DNA of 64,000 nucleotides from Ostrinia nubilalis (Eukaryota; Arthropoda; Insecta; Lepidoptera; Crambidae): positions 8,928,001-8,992,000 of the forward strand of contig NC_087104.1 in assembly GCF_963855985.1 (NCBI RefSeq), in the 5' to 3' direction. The notes below the pieces were generated by a model, which saw only the letters and a list, made by a program, of their open reading frames with translations, was not told where the DNA came from and searched no databases. Shown in pieces: positions 23,671 to 36,687 of this stretch. Position 1 is the stretch's first letter; each line of letters begins with the position of its first letter. Both the position numbers and the translations under genes were made by a program.

Positions 23671-26475
23671 GGTAGGGTAGACCGGGGACAATAGTACCAT
23701 TTTTTGGAAATTGTTCAATATTAAGAAATCTAATGAAATATAACTTATTCTGTTAGGATGCTGTAAAAACTAGACTCTTAAGCTACAAATTTAAGCATGC
23801 AGAGTTGAACTATTCTTTCGAATACTTAATGAAAAACCAATTTGAACTGAACGATGTCTCATGTTACAATTGACCCCTACAACGGGTCAATTGTACCAAT
23901 AATATATGAGGCAATAAAAGTAGTTATGTTTATCTAATCATCACCTTTATTGGTATTCTGTACTCTTAATCTCCTACAATCATCAGTATTTATTAATTGA
24001 GATCGAAAATATTTAGGAACAAGTATGAAAAATCAACACTTAAGTTTAAAAACAATTAAAAACAAGAAATATCAAAACTGAAAAATCTATTTTTGTATGA
24101 GGGTACAATTGACCCCTGGTACAATTGACCCTGATTATTTATATCTACTACTGCTTCGACCTTTCAAGATTTTTTCATAAGCCTGTTCATGAAGGAATAG
24201 ATCCGTTGATCCGCGATCCGTACTTTTGACTCTACGCCGAGGCATCTAAAACAAAACGTTCAAATACTTAGTTACTTCAAAGTCAAAGTCAAAGTCAAAA
24301 TTTCTTTATTTGTTTGGACTAATAAATAGTTCTTACAAATCGTCATTTTGCTCTTAAGGAGCCTCTACATGTCTCATAATCTTTTTACCCTACCAGCGCT
24401 TCGAGACCAACATTTGGCAAGTGCTGAGAAGAAGCGCCGCAACAAACTCAGTCACCACTGTCTGCCGGTTAATATAAATAAATAGAAATAGTAGTAGTAG
24501 GTACATTCGATTCAGGAGCAGTTCACTGAATTTACCATGCATTCTTGTATGGTGTATCTTATAAGAATGGGTATACAAGATTGCGTGGTATATTAAACAA
24601 GGTAGTGACGTGCTAATATCTAGACTTACATATTAAGATACTAGTAGAAATGACTCGCATACATAAATTTGAATAGCTTGGATTGACCAGTCCCCGAAAG
24701 CAGCGCCTGTTCACAGACATGACGAGTGAACCAGCCATCGCTTCACTCGACCATATTAGAGGGAATGTAACGACCCGCCTCACTACGCCACCACCCCAGA
24801 GACATTTTAGTGAGAATGACAATTCCAAGTTATCTCTTTAAAATAAAAAACTAATAATAAAGCTAAGTAACAGTCCAGATTTAAAAAGAAGCATGACACT
24901 ATAACATTTGAGAAATTATTATGAGTTTATACATTACTTTTCATTTTAATTCTTTTTAGTGCGAGCATGAGAGGACCATAATCCTACTCCCAGGATGACT
25001 TATCATTAAGAAAATCTCGAGTTGTATAATAGGCTTTTTTAAGCATGTGATCTTTAACTATATCTTTAAATTTATTATACGGTAGCTCTTTATATTTATC
25101 AGGGACTTTGTTATAAAAATGGATACCTTGTCCCATAAAAGAGGCAAACACTTTATTAAGTCTAAAAGCGGGTATAGCCAATTTATTTTTATTTCTAGTG
25201 TTAATTTGGTAAATATCACTTTTCTTTTTGAATTCAGTAATATTTTTTTGAATAAATAGAATACAGTTTAAGATGTATTGTGAAGCGGCCGTGAGAATGC
25301 CAATTTCTTTAAACAATTCTCTAAGGGATGCTCTTGCTTTCATTTTATACAAGTATCTTATCGCACGTTTTTGCAAAATAAATATTGTTTCAAAATCTGC
25401 AGCTTTGCCCCATAGCATGATTCCATATGACATTAGGCTATGAAAGTAGCTAAAGTAGACTAAGCGAGCTGTTGAAACATCGGTTAATGAGCGTATCCTT
25501 TTTATTGCAAAAGCCGCTGAGCTGAGCTTTCCCGCCAGAGTTTCTATATGGGGGCCCCACTGGAGTTTTGAATCCAGGGTAATTCCCAGAAATACAGTAG
25601 AGTCTACCAGATCGATTGCATTATTATTAAGTTCTATTTGAGTACTAACTGTTTTTACGTTAGGCAAAGAGAGTTTTATACATTTTGTTTTCTTTGCATT
25701 GAGTTGTAAATTATTTGTAGTGAACCAACTTAAAACTCTTGTTAGTGCATTATTTACATCGTCAAAGTTATTTTTACTTCTGTCGATATTAAAAATCAAA
25801 GATGTGTCATCAGCAAATAACACGATTTCGCAAGAGTCCTTAACAAAATATGGTAGATCATTAATGTATATAAGAAACAAGAATGGACCCAGAATGGACC
25901 CCTGCGGAACTCCCATTTTCACAGGTGACCCAGAAGACAAAACACCATTTATGTCAACTTTTTGAACTCTAAAGTTTAAATAGGATTGTATTAAATCCAA
26001 AGCCGAGTCCTTTACCCCATAATAGTGCAGTTTGCGAATTAGCGTTTGATGTTCTACGCAGTCAAAAGCTTTTGAGAGATCACAGAAGACCCCTAGTGCA
26101 TTTTGAGAATTCTCCCAAGCCTCGAAGATATGTTTAAGTAGTGCAACCCCAGCATCGGTAGTGGAACGACCCTTGGTGAAACCATATTGTTCACTATGAA
26201 ATAGTTTATTAGAGCCAAAGTGAATCATAAGTTGCTCCTGTATGATTTTTTCAAAAATCTTGCTCAGAGCGGGCAAGATAGAAATGGGTCTATAATTGCC
26301 AGGGTCGGTTTTGCTACCAGACTTAAATAATGGCATTAGTCTACTATGTTTCATGAGGTCGGGGAACAGGGCCGCCGCAAGCGGGCGTGCAAGGCGTGCA
26401 CCGCACGCGGGCGGCACGCCCAGGGGGGCGGCAAATCGGGCGGTCAGAGCTTCCGATAAGAGAAGCTCAGGGCGC

Positions 26476-26862
26476 TCAGAACAGCTGGGAAAACGCAGCT
26501 TTTCCCGTCTGACGAAGGAGATGGTGTGTGCAATGCAGGCGGGGCCACCCCCACACTATCAGCCGCTGACCATCGTCGAGGAGGGGAATCAGGAAGCGAT
26601 CATATTGTCCCCTCCTCTGACCCCTCGGCCGCCGACGGAGTGAGGGCGCGTTTGGTTCGTCCTCGTGCTCTCGCTCCGAGGACTCATTTTGCAACATGAC
26701 GTTTTCGCAGAAGGAGGCTATGGCCGCCCCGGCCTCATTACTGTCCAGCATTGCTTTGACTATGCTAGCCAGCACGAGGTCCCGGCCCAGCGCCTCGAGC
26801 CCACGCCGCACACACTGCGAGGGTATCGTGCGCCTCGTCCTCCGAGCCACGCGGCGGACCAC
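26476..26862 (-). pseudogene. Unrecognised GC-rich reading frame (transposon remnant)
   Basis: A 128-residue Arg/Leu/Glu-rich frame with a helix-like central part (LVLASIVKAMLDSNEAGAA). Its base composition is very different from the AT-rich surroundings. In minus-strand order it lies downstream of the 29745-29371 frame, with LINE B between them, so the two may be halves of one former gene. No catalytic motif is visible and I do not assign a family. Confidence 0.3.
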
Positions 26863-26996
26863 CTCTCTTCTCGAGCGGGCCTCTCAACTTCTGTCGAGGA
26901 TGTCAACCCATATGAGAGCCCCGTAAAGCGCAATGCTTTTCAAAATGCTGGCGTAAAGGAGCCGCCATTTGGCTCTCGAACCCCCCCACGATAAAG

Positions 26997-29085
26997 CATC
27001 AAAATCAAAAAAATCAAAATCAAAAGTATTTATTCAGTTTAGACCACAAGTGGCACTTATGAACGTCAAAATTATTATAGAAAATAATAAAAAAGAAAAG
27101 ATAGCCCTTATGGGGCACTTTACATGTCTCCTTATCTTTGGGGCTCTACCAGCGCTTCGAGACAAACATATGGCAAGTGCTGAGAAGAAACGCCGGAACA
27201 AACTCAGTCACCACTAATTGCCGGGAAATATCTAACGCTAAGAATAACCAAATTCGAGTACATCAAATATGTGCAGACTGAACTGACCACGCATCCTTGT
27301 CATCAATATAGTCTCGAACCTTGTAGTACCCTTTGGACATAAGGGTATTTTTTATATGTATCTTAAATTTGTTTATTGGTAATTCGACAAGGTTGTGTGG
27401 TATTTGTTAAATATGGTAATACATTTCCCCAAGTATGAATTACCTATTTTATGCAACCTAAAAGATGGAACAGCAAGTTTATTCTTATGTCTCGTGTTAA
27501 ATGAGTGGACGTCGCTTTTCTTAGTAAATAAATGTAGATGTTTATGGACATACATAATGTTATTATCAAATACAGGGTGGAAACGATAAGTGATCTCACT
27601 CGATTATTTCTAAACTATACAAGATATCCAAAAACTGATTACTGATCCTGAAAGTGCTTCACGAGCTCTATCCAACGGCACCAATAATAGGTTACAAAAT
27701 AAACTGAATCTGTCTGAAAATTCAATGTTTCTAGCCTCCATACATTTAGTAAAACCACATTATATTAAAAGCTATACAAGATATCTGAAAACTGGTTACT
27801 GATCCTCAAAGTGCTTTACGAGCTCTATCCAACAGTACCAATAATAAGTTATAAAATAAAGTGGATCTATCCGAAAATTCAATGTTTCCAACTTCCATAC
27901 ATTTAGTACTGCCACAGTCATGGCACTCATGTCTTGATAATATTATAGCAAGTAAAGCCTTCAACCAATGTTTTCCATTAATAATTTTAAATAAGAGTGC
28001 AATTTACGAGTTAATTTAAAGTGTTTATTATTTAAAATAAAAAAAATTAACAATCTAATATTGTGTGGCTGGCATAGTGGCATACATTTAGTATGGAGGC
28101 TGAAAACATTGAATTTTCGGATAGATCAAGTTAATTCTGTAACCCATTACTGATATTGTTTGAAAGAGCTCGTGAAGCACTTTCAGGATCAGTAATCAGT
28201 TTTTCGATATCTTGTATAGTTTAGAAATAATCGAGTGAGATCACTTATCGTTTCCACCCGTATATATTGCGAAGCCACAGTCAATATATTGATTTCTTTA
28301 AAAACTTCTCTAAGCGAGTCACGTGGTTTAAGACCGTATATTGCCCGAACAGCTCTTTTCTGTAAAATGAAAATTGATTCTATGTCTGCTGCTGAGCCCC
28401 ACAGTAAAAGACCATAAGACATAATACTATGAAAATAACTAAAATATACAAGCCTTGCTGTTTCAACATCAGTCAAGTTTCTGATCTTTCTCACCGCCAA
28501 GGCAGCAATATGGGGGCCCCATTGTAATTTACAGTCTAGAGTAATACCTAGAAAAACAGTAGAGTTTATCAGTTCAATACGTTCATTATTTACTGTAATA
28601 TTTGTGTTAACTTGTTTGACATTAGGCATAGTGAATTTTAAACATTTAGTTTTTTTTGCGTTTAATAGCAAATTATTAGTTGTAAACCAGTCTAATACTT
28701 TGGAAAGAGCATTATTCACGTCGACAAATATTTCCTGACGCCTGTTAGTTTTAAAGATCAAAGAAGTGTCATCAGCAAATAATACTATCTCACAAAGGTC
28801 CTTTGAATAAAAAGGTAGATCATTTATATAAATCAGAAAGAGCAATGGTCCCAGTATTGAGCCTTGGGGCACTCCCATTTTTAGAGGGACGCCTGAAGAG
28901 TTAGTTCCGTGAATATTTACTTTTTGTAATCTGTCTGAGAGGTAAGAGTGTAATATGCTTAAGGCCTTGCCTGATATGCCATAATGCTCTAGCTTAAATA
29001 ACAGAGTTTGATGATCAACACAGTCAAACGCCTTCGATAAGTCACAAAATACACCAATAGCATCTTTTTTCTCCTGCCAAGCATC
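26997..29085 (-). mobile_element. LINE B: second copy of the LINE A-type family
   Basis: Minus-strand reverse transcriptase related to LINE A: GVFCDLSKAFD near 29050, MGVPQGSILGPLLFLIYIND from 28878, FADDTSLIF and VFLGITLDCKLQWGPHI. It ends in an A-rich (TCAAAA)n-type tail at 26997-27030. A stretch is deleted after PHIAALA relative to LINE A. A TA-flanked element at 27573-28260 splits the C-terminal region between SQYI and the MYVHKHLHLF segment. Confidence 0.85.
27573..28260. mobile_element. TA-flanked inverted-repeat element inside LINE B
   Basis: CAGGGTGGAAACGATAAGTG at the left and its inverse ending CGTTTCCACCCG at the right, with arms of about 180-190 bp, flanked by TA (27571-27572, 28261-28262). 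Two direct copies of a ~130-bp segment lie in the left half (about 27620 and 27780). There is no transposase frame. It is the innermost level of the nest. Confidence 0.8.
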
Positions 29086-29089
29086 GAAA

Positions 29090-29180
29090 CATCGTCAAAC
29101 TGACACTGGCTATCCACTATCAGGCCCAGACAATTGCTCTGAACCTTAACTTCTATCCTGACTCCATCCACGGTAAAATA
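29090..29180 (-). mobile_element. Small fragment of another LINE
   Basis: The minus strand reads DGVRIEVKVQSNCLGLIVDS, typical of the post-RT region of a non-LTR element and not continuous with LINE B. Confidence 0.45.
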
Positions 29181-29370
29181 ATATGGGCGTTAGGAGAAAC
29201 ACTCCAGTCTCCAGATGCGCTTGGCAATTTAAGTGCTGGCAGTGGTCGCCAAATTGGCCGCGTCCATACAATCCCTCCCTCAGGCTGTGACGAGTGTCAC
29301 CTGCATAGCTGATAACATCTACGCCCGGGAGGAGGGCGCCGCTTTGTACCCAGTCATATCCGATGTTGAG

Positions 29371-29745
29371 TTAGCTGGACGGCCTTCCTTGCGCAGCAGG
29401 CATAGTTATCCGGCCTAGGCAGGCAAAGTTGACACTGCGGGAATCTATCATGGATGGTAGAGCGAAAAAGGCAAACTGGTTCGGGAAGAGAGCTCGCAAA
29501 ACCTTGTCTAGCAAAGCCTGCTCTTTAGTCAGTGGAGGACCAATAGGCTGTAGTTGGTTTCTAGCATAAAATCTCCCACAGTTAGTATCGTCGTCCAAAC
29601 TTGCGAGCATTTCTGCCCTCGCTCGGTCTTTGACGGCTCCGATTTCATAAAGGCAAGCCATATGACGGGTCTCGTGAACGTCTACGCCAGCTACGAGTGA
29701 ACGCAGCTCAGCTAGTTCAGCCGACACCAGTAGACAGCACGACAA
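29371..29745 (-). pseudogene. Unrecognised reading frame within the hAT-like element
   Basis: A 124-residue frame with no membrane segment and no catalytic motif I recognise (contains LLDKVLRALFPNQFAFFALP). Upstream frames are interrupted. It is probably a remnant of a transposon protein; the family is not assigned. Confidence 0.3.
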
Positions 29746-32463
29746 GGTGTGCGGTAGCGTGATCCAGGCATGTTAACATCACACACCTCAATTAAAGATT
29801 TTCTTTATTGGATGTCACCGTCCGTGAATATCGCATACGAATGCAGCCTCCTTGGCCATCACCCGATCAAAGCGGGAAAGCGCCCATCTGGGTAAGAGAG
29901 AGGAAATTGAGCGGGTCGATCCCGCATTCTTCATTGCTCCAGTGCGGTTAGAGCGGGAGTAGCACACGAAACTTCCATCACTAACCCTCCCTGCTATCGC
30001 ACACTCGTGTGCACCATCCCTCTACCTAAGAGGGATGGGGAGGCTACTACAATGATTTTTGTGCAAATGAAAATTTTCTCCCTTGTATAACTTTTTATCT
30101 ATGCGACGTACAGAATAAATAAAAATACTTAAACAATTGAAATTTTATCGTCATTATACTTCTCAAAGACATTTTTCTCATATAGTCAACTATTGAAGCT
30201 TTAAATGTAAAAAATAATTAATGTTCGGCCCTTTAACTCCAGATGGTGACTAACGCTCTGACCTCTCGAGTTTGAAAACATACTTTTTTCATAACTAGCC
30301 CATACATAAAAATATACTTAATACAAATTAAAACCATTTTACTTTCCACCTTTTGTAGGAAAAATATACCTATTGATTGGACTATTAAGTTTAAGAAAAT
30401 ATGTAATAGCATGAAAAATGAGAAAACATCAATTAAATTAGCCTTTTTTTTTACAAAACTCAGTAAGTAGGTAGTCGTAGGGCGGCATAATCGGTTTTGC
30501 ACGCGGGCGACGAAACAGCTAGCGGCGGGCCTGTCGGGGAAGATTCCCTTCTCTATGCAATTATTGAATATTATCGCTAACTGTGGGGAAATTATATCAA
30601 TAATGTGTTTGACTATCTTGACAGAGATGCCCCAGATATCAGTTGTACTCTTTACGTTTAAAAGATTAAAAGTTTTAGTGATATCTAATGGAGTAATATG
30701 TTTAAAAGAGAAGTGCGAGTCACAGGGTGTCACGTGGGTTTTCAATATTTCTTCGGCCTCGGAGGGAGATGACTTTAAGTTGGCAGTTGTTGCTGAAGCT
30801 ATATTACCAAAAAATTTGTCAAAAGCTTCCGCTACATCTTTATCTGCAGAAATCAAATTATCGTGAACTTTGAGAGAAAAGTCATTATCTTTTGGTTTTA
30901 GTTTACCAGTCACTCGGTTGATAACATTCCAAGTTTCTTTTATTTTATTACTGGCGTTCCCTATCTTGTCCCGAATATAAAAAGACTAAGCCATGAAGCA
31001 AACTTTCTTAAAAATTTTTGAATACTTTTTTACATGCTCAAGAAAAGATATACTATTATTATACTTTTTCATGCCATAAAGTTCATATAACGTATTTCGA
31101 CTTTTGTATATTCCCTTGGTAGCCCAGTCACTAAACTTTGATTTGGTATTTGGTTTTAATGGCTTTACCGTAAAAACTTTGTCATGTTCGGTTTTAATAC
31201 ATTCGAAAAGGTTATTGTAAAGAGCATCTGGGTCTCCCTGCACATACGGGACTAAATGCAATTTATTTTCAAGATTATTTTTAAAACGTTCTAGACGACT
31301 AATGGTTACAGGTCTTACTTACTGAATTAAGCTAAAATGTACATATTCAGAAGGGTTTAATGCCTGGTAGGTATGCCTAAAATTGTAAAAATAATAACCA
31401 CGTGAATGTTTTATAATAACTTATTTTATTATAACCAATCAAATATTATGTAGTAAGTATAAAATAAGGTTCCGGGGGTTAATTGTACCACGGGGTTGAT
31501 TGTACCGCTACAATTGACCCCATGGAGACTGGTACAATTGTTCCAAGTAGGTAGTCAAGAGAACTTCACCTAAAATTCAGTCATTTTCACAGTGAATGCC
31601 AATTATTCGCTGTCGATATAAAGTTTAGAGCCTGGATAAACTATTGACAACAATACCTTGTAACAAATATCATATTAGGCAACTTATGGGCTCATATATT
31701 TGACGTAAAAACTTACTGCGGCTGGGCAAAAAACAAAAATCCTTCCTGTACATCTTCGTTTCTCAGCGCAAGCGCCGCCGACTGGTGAGCGGATGGAAAC
31801 ACAAAAAGCGCATATTCTGACGCTATGCACACAACCTAACGTCGCTTGTATGAAGAAATATCGCCGATGGTACTATTGACCCGTGGTACTATTGTACCCG
31901 GTCTACCCTACAAATAAACTAGGTATCATTAAAATTATCTCTTTAAATATTATAGATGAGGCCACTTGTAACATTCATACTCTAATTCACCGTTCTTTTA
32001 AAATATTATGTCTTGACTGACCCTACGGTAGTTTAGGTACCTAAATTAACATAGATAGCTAATATTCTTATACAAACAAGTGTTTTAACAATTTGTTTAC
32101 CTTCCATTAAAATGCTATTCTGGTACTTAAATTAATGCCAGTAAAAAAGTCGTCATCACGTGATTAAAACTAGGTATTTACATGACAATAGATGCAATTA
32201 ATAATTAATTACGAGTACCTACATATACGTTGTTAGTACCTAGGTACTTAATACTATGTATTCAAATTAAACACATCCTTGATAAATCGATGATGAACGA
32301 CGAGGATCTCGATTTGTTTTAAAAAGATGAATGATGATGGTTGAAGATGTTAAGACTTGAACTTCCCTTAGATTCTATAAATAATAAATAAAAAAATAAA
32401 ATTAATGTCTAAAATTTTAACCCCGTGTTAATGATTCGTTATTAGTGTTTGTAACACTGGGTA

Positions 32464-32600
32464 AAATCAAAATCAAAAATCTTTATTCAATTTTGACCAG
32501 TATTTTGGCACTTATGATTATATTATTTATTTTAAGTAACAGGCATTTAACATTGAAAAAGTTAACATTGCCGTTAAAAGGCCAATAAAACGGTCCTAGG
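32464..32600 (-). mobile_element. LINE 3'-end fragment
   Basis: AAAATCAAAATCAAAAATCT followed by TTATTCAATTTTGACCAGTA resembles the 3' tail and UTR of the LINE A/B family on the minus strand. Confidence 0.5.
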
Positions 32601-34032
32601 TCGATCTTTTCAATAACACAAGAAGTAGTCGAACTTGTTTGCCTAAAAATATGCATTTATTTAATGGTTGTTGCAACTTCCTTGTGTTAAAAACACTTAC
32701 AAATCTTGTTTTTCGAAATGATTAACGTAAAGCTGCAAAAACGACAACGTGTCTTCTACTGATATATCCAAATACACATAGCAAATTATAATTACTTGTC
32801 AATTTGTTGATAATAAAATAATGGTAAATTGACTCATGAGTAATTTACTGAAAATAACAGCTCGCGGAACATCAGAATTTTAGAATAATGTAAGTTATGT
32901 AAGTATGTAAGCTTGGGATGCTATGTCAAAACGAAAAGGTCGTTAAAAAAAATAGGGAAAAAAATAATGAATTTAAAAAGGAACGAAAAGAACGTAGCAA
33001 ATGTACCTAGTATGAAAAGGTCGTAAAAAATAAAGAAAAAATGAATTAATTAAAAATGACGTATAGGTACCAGCAATCGTAACTTAGTATAGTTAGGAAG
33101 TTACTTCCTATGGTACACCATGCCTTATAATGTGTATGCGACATTAGTATGCTGCATTCGTAGGAGTCACACAAGGACGTAAGTTTAAAATTTTAAATGT
33201 CCTTGACTTTAGTATTATTTTTATCTGAATACCCATTACTCCTTACCTTTATTTTTCTGGTTCTAAACCTGATGGGTTATTGCTCGAATAACCTTTATAG
33301 GTCACAAAACAAACTAAAATTCTTTATTTTAAAAAGGCCAAGTTGGCGAACGTTTTAAGCCTTGTTAATACCTATTACCTACCTTACTAGAAACTAATTG
33401 AAATTGAAGATCAAGAGCAAGAGCATTCGTAATAGCTATCGAAGTGTAGGTACTAAAAAGTAGGATAATTTAATAAGTTTGTAGGTACAATGTTTTCATA
33501 GTATTTTTATTATTGATCAATTTACACAAATAATCACGTCATTGTTTAACTTTTTACCTATCATCATAGCTCATAATTTCGTAACTATCAACTATCATCT
33601 TTAAATCAATAGCTCAGACATGTCAGTCAGCCAAATCTCATTCAAGGATCAAGAAATACAAAAAGTCGCCAAAAAGCATTTGTGATTTTGGTTATGCTTC
33701 TAATTTGGGCTAATAAAATCTATCTCTGTAATTGCTATTTTTTAAAACGTTAATAATTATAATAATTGCAATTAAAAAGTCTTTTAGTCCGTGCCTATAG
33801 ATACTGTCAATAACAAATAAAGCCAAAAATCTACCTAATTATTTGCGTAAACTTATCTTTGATTGCAAAATAAATTAAAGAGATTTGTTTGATTGTTTGA
33901 TTTTTATCATAATTTATTCAATACATTGCTCTAGCTTCTGGACAACTTGTGTCTTAGTCTAAGTTTTTCAAAATAATTCTTTGCTTCACAAAACACCTCG
34001 TGAACACACAGCATAGTATTCGTTCAGTAAAC
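32601..34032. other. Region upstream of exon 1B, possible promoter
   Basis: AT-rich, no transposon structure seen. TTCAGTAAAC, an arthropod initiator-like TCAGT, lies only about 9 bases before the exon 1B ATG, so it may instead be 5' UTR. No TATA box is convincing. Confidence 0.3.
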
Positions 34033-34165
34033 ATGAGCCCGCCGGCTCTGCAAGACGCAGACCACACTTGCGCGAGCGCGCCGAAGGATCACGTACTAAC
34101 AATCGAGCCGGTGATCGATTGTGTCAAAGATACCGTGCTAGATATCGACACCGATATGGATAAAG
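34033..34165 (+). CDS. Aldh-III: Candidate alternative first coding exon (1B) of the ALDH3 gene
   Basis: An ATG at 34033 opens 44 codons plus one G, ending at 34165 before GTAATTAATT. The peptide begins MSPPALQDADH and ends DIDTDMDK. It is acidic and soluble, with a weak echo of exon 1A in its DID/DMD run. It is more GC-rich than its surroundings, as expected for coding sequence. Phase 1 with a terminal G matches exon 2, giving a ~550-residue isoform. Confidence 0.65.
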
Positions 34166-35430
34166 GTAATTAATTGTGCAAGTGTTTATAGTTATTGTAG
34201 TGACGTGGTATTTAATGATATTGTGTCAGTAAGTGGTAAGTTATAAAACACTGCGCTCGGTTGCCGGCGTTTGGATCAAAACAACGTTGCTTCCATTGTT
34301 GACAGTGCAAATATGTCACACTTACATAATCGGTTGTTTAATTAACAATGGAACATTGCCTTTAAACTTAATTTATAAAAGCGGTAGGTACAGGTAGTTT
34401 TTTTCATAGGGCCTAAATAAAATTTTTATGGTAGTAGAAGTTTGAACTGTAAAATCATACTAAAAATTGTTGACAAATAATGGTCATCACCATTTAAAAT
34501 TCTTAATAATAAAAAAGACAAGATTTCAGTATGTTTGACTCTTTATGTGGTTTCATGAAATATGTATACTTAGGTCCTATCGTACCTAACCTACCTTCTG
34601 GATGTGATTTTTTATGACTTAATAGGTAAATCATTAATTAAGTAGGATAGCTTTCCTGTTTAGCCCAAAGGCTAACTGGCAGAGAATGCCCAATGGCATT
34701 AAATTTCACCTTACGTACCAACTATTAATTGTACAATAAAATAATGTATTTTATATTAATATTAAGGAAAATTATTACCATTAAGCATTATTTTGTAGTT
34801 AATTGTTAACTTTGCTACACCCTCACAGGGTTAATGTATGAATGCATGTATATCTGTATGTGCTGAATATGTTAATGCCAATGAATAAATAAATAAATAA
34901 AAGAATAAATAAATAGATAGCTGCTATGGTAAATTGAGTTCGTCTTTTTTCGATATTTAATATTTACAGGCTTGGCCCATAAACTAATTGTAAGTTAATC
35001 GTCGAAGTAATTATTGTTTGTGACACATTTTTATGCCCTTATGGTACTAGTAACTCTTGCACGCTTTGCTTGGCTATATCCATAGATTACTCGTTTTACA
35101 CTAATAATTAAGCACAATCATTAGGAACGAAGATACGTAACTGAACAAGTAATTAACATGAAGGTCAAAAAACAACATAAGCGAGCTTAAGTATTGACAG
35201 GTAATAAAAAAACTTATAAAAAACATTATAAATAATAAATAAAAATGTTCTAGAACATGTCGGTAGCAATTGATTGATAAAATAGGAGGAGCTTAAAAGT
35301 TCAAAGTGATATGAAAGCTGGCTGACAGCTTAATAACAGCGTGGCTCTATCAATCGATATGCAATTGCAGTTCTACGTCAAAGGAAAATTATATGTTGCT
35401 TTTTATTTCTATTTTCTAAGTGTTAGAGCA
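34166..35430. other. Intronic stretch with a TAAA microsatellite
   Basis: AT-rich intron sequence. (AAAT)n-type repeat at about 34881-34912. Nothing else supported. Confidence 0.35.
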
Positions 35431-35436
35431 AAAACC

Positions 35437-35652
35437 AACAAGCTTTATCCTGAAATGCAGTTGTACTAAAACGAAAAAAATATTAATTGTATGCTAGCTA
35501 GGTTCAAAGAGTTTCGAAAGCTTGTATCGCGCATGGAATTTATTCCTCTTTTTTTCTGTTTACGCTACAAGCTTTCGAAATTCTTTGAACCTAGCTAGCA
35601 TACAATTATTTTTTTCGTTTTAGTACAACTGCATTTCAGGATAAAGCTTGTT
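35437..35652. mobile_element. Hairpin MITE, ~87-bp arms
   Basis: AACAAGCTTTATCCTGAAAT... (35437-35526) is repeated inverted at 35566-35652 with a 3-bp indel and a single mismatch, leaving a ~39-bp loop. No target duplication could be set. Confidence 0.75.
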
Positions 35653-36687
35653 TTTAAAAAAGATTTTTTTTATTATAATTTTATTTTACACTTTTTAGTT
35701 GTAACTATCTCAATATCAGGGCTTGGTCATCATTTAGCATAAAAGTGCTCGGGAAGTCGAATCCAACGAACCCAAACTCGATAAGTTTCCGCCGTTTCGT
35801 TTAGGAGTGACTCCATCATCAGACCAGCTCAATGGTACCATAATATTGCATTGTCATCGTACTTACATATGTATACCAAATTTCAGCTCAATCGGTTGAG
35901 GAGAACTGGTCTTAAATTCAGTTGCAAGATTTGTCCCACACATAGTTACTAATAAGTGAAGTCAAATAAAAAAAATAAAAAAAAATAAGCTTGTAATAAA
36001 AAGCTTGTAATAAAAAGCTTGTAAAAATACACTAGAATGAAAAAAGTTATATTGAAATGTAAAAAAACAAGGAAAGGAAAAGCACAATTGGAGCGGTCTT
36101 ATCGCTAAAAAGCGATCTCTACCTCAATCTGGGAAGAACTATCATAGCGGTAATGTCTGCATACCATTATTTTTATTAATTTAAACATACAGTTTAAACT
36201 TATGATGGAACAGTTAAATCATTAATATGAAACACATACACTTAACAAGAAACAGTGCCTATATTCAAAGCTTTTTGAATAAATATGTCTGTAGTTAAGT
36301 ATGTAAATACAAAGAACACTAACGTGTTTCACGGTCCTCACATCGATATTTGAACACGGCTGCATAAGGACAAATAAATCATCGCATCATCAGATTACAG
36401 GGACATTAATGTTTATTTAACCTTAACTTTTGCAAATATTACGTCTTTTAGGTGCCAGTCAACTTATAGAATATTATGTAGGATGTCATACAAGTCATAC
36501 AACTACATCGTATTTTTTTATTTTATTTTGACCGAACCAGGAACCGAACCTTGAGCTTGGACCCACTTTAAAGCCTACCTAAAATAAAATTACATGACCA
36601 AGAAGATTATTTGTCATTGGCAAATGCACAAGCCGTGCGTGCCAGAAAAAAAAAAAAAAAAAGAAAAAAGAAGATTATTGAATTCAG

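Larger units (their letters stand above)
26367..30533. mobile_element. hAT-like element inserted in LINE A
   Basis: Begins CAGGGCCGCCGC and ends GCGGCGGGCCTG, flanked by the perfect 8-bp repeat TCGGGGAA (26359-26366 and 30534-30541). GC-rich flanks (26367-26995 and about 29180-30050) surround a LINE B insertion. The minus strand keeps two unrecognised GC-rich frames, 26862-26476 and 29745-29371, which may be remains of its own or of yet another element's protein. Confidence 0.75.
24279..31325 (-). mobile_element. LINE A: Jockey/CR1-group retrotransposon, split by a hAT insertion
   Basis: On the minus strand the reverse transcriptase reads from about 31261 to 24984. Motifs include NYRPISILPALSKIFEK, FCDLSKAFDCV, GVPQGSILGP and the catalytic FADDT. 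The 3' end is a (CAAAGT)n-type tail at 24279-24302. A 4.17-kb hAT-like element interrupts it at 26367-30533; deleting that element plus one copy of TCGGGGAA restores the reading frame exactly (CIEKGIFPD | LMKHSRLMP). A stop or frameshift near 30990 shows the element is dead. The 5' end is missing. An imperfect CTTA(G/C)TTACT flank pair may be the target duplication. Confidence 0.85.
23675..31908. mobile_element. Outermost TA-flanked element of a five-level nest
   Basis: Ends GGGTAGACCGGGGACAATAG and CTATTGTACCCGGTCTACCC are inverted and flanked by TA (23673-23674 and 31909-31910). The motif GGTACAATTGACCCC and variants recur inside near both ends in both orientations (about 23862-23905, 24104-24132, 31476-31545, 31868-31900). 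Removing LINE A leaves about 1.2 kb of original element. No transposase frame remains. Confidence 0.75.

Noticed and set aside
26296..26643. Plus-strand frame of 115 residues
   Set aside because: Runs across the LINE A/hAT junction and is antisense to both; no conserved features.
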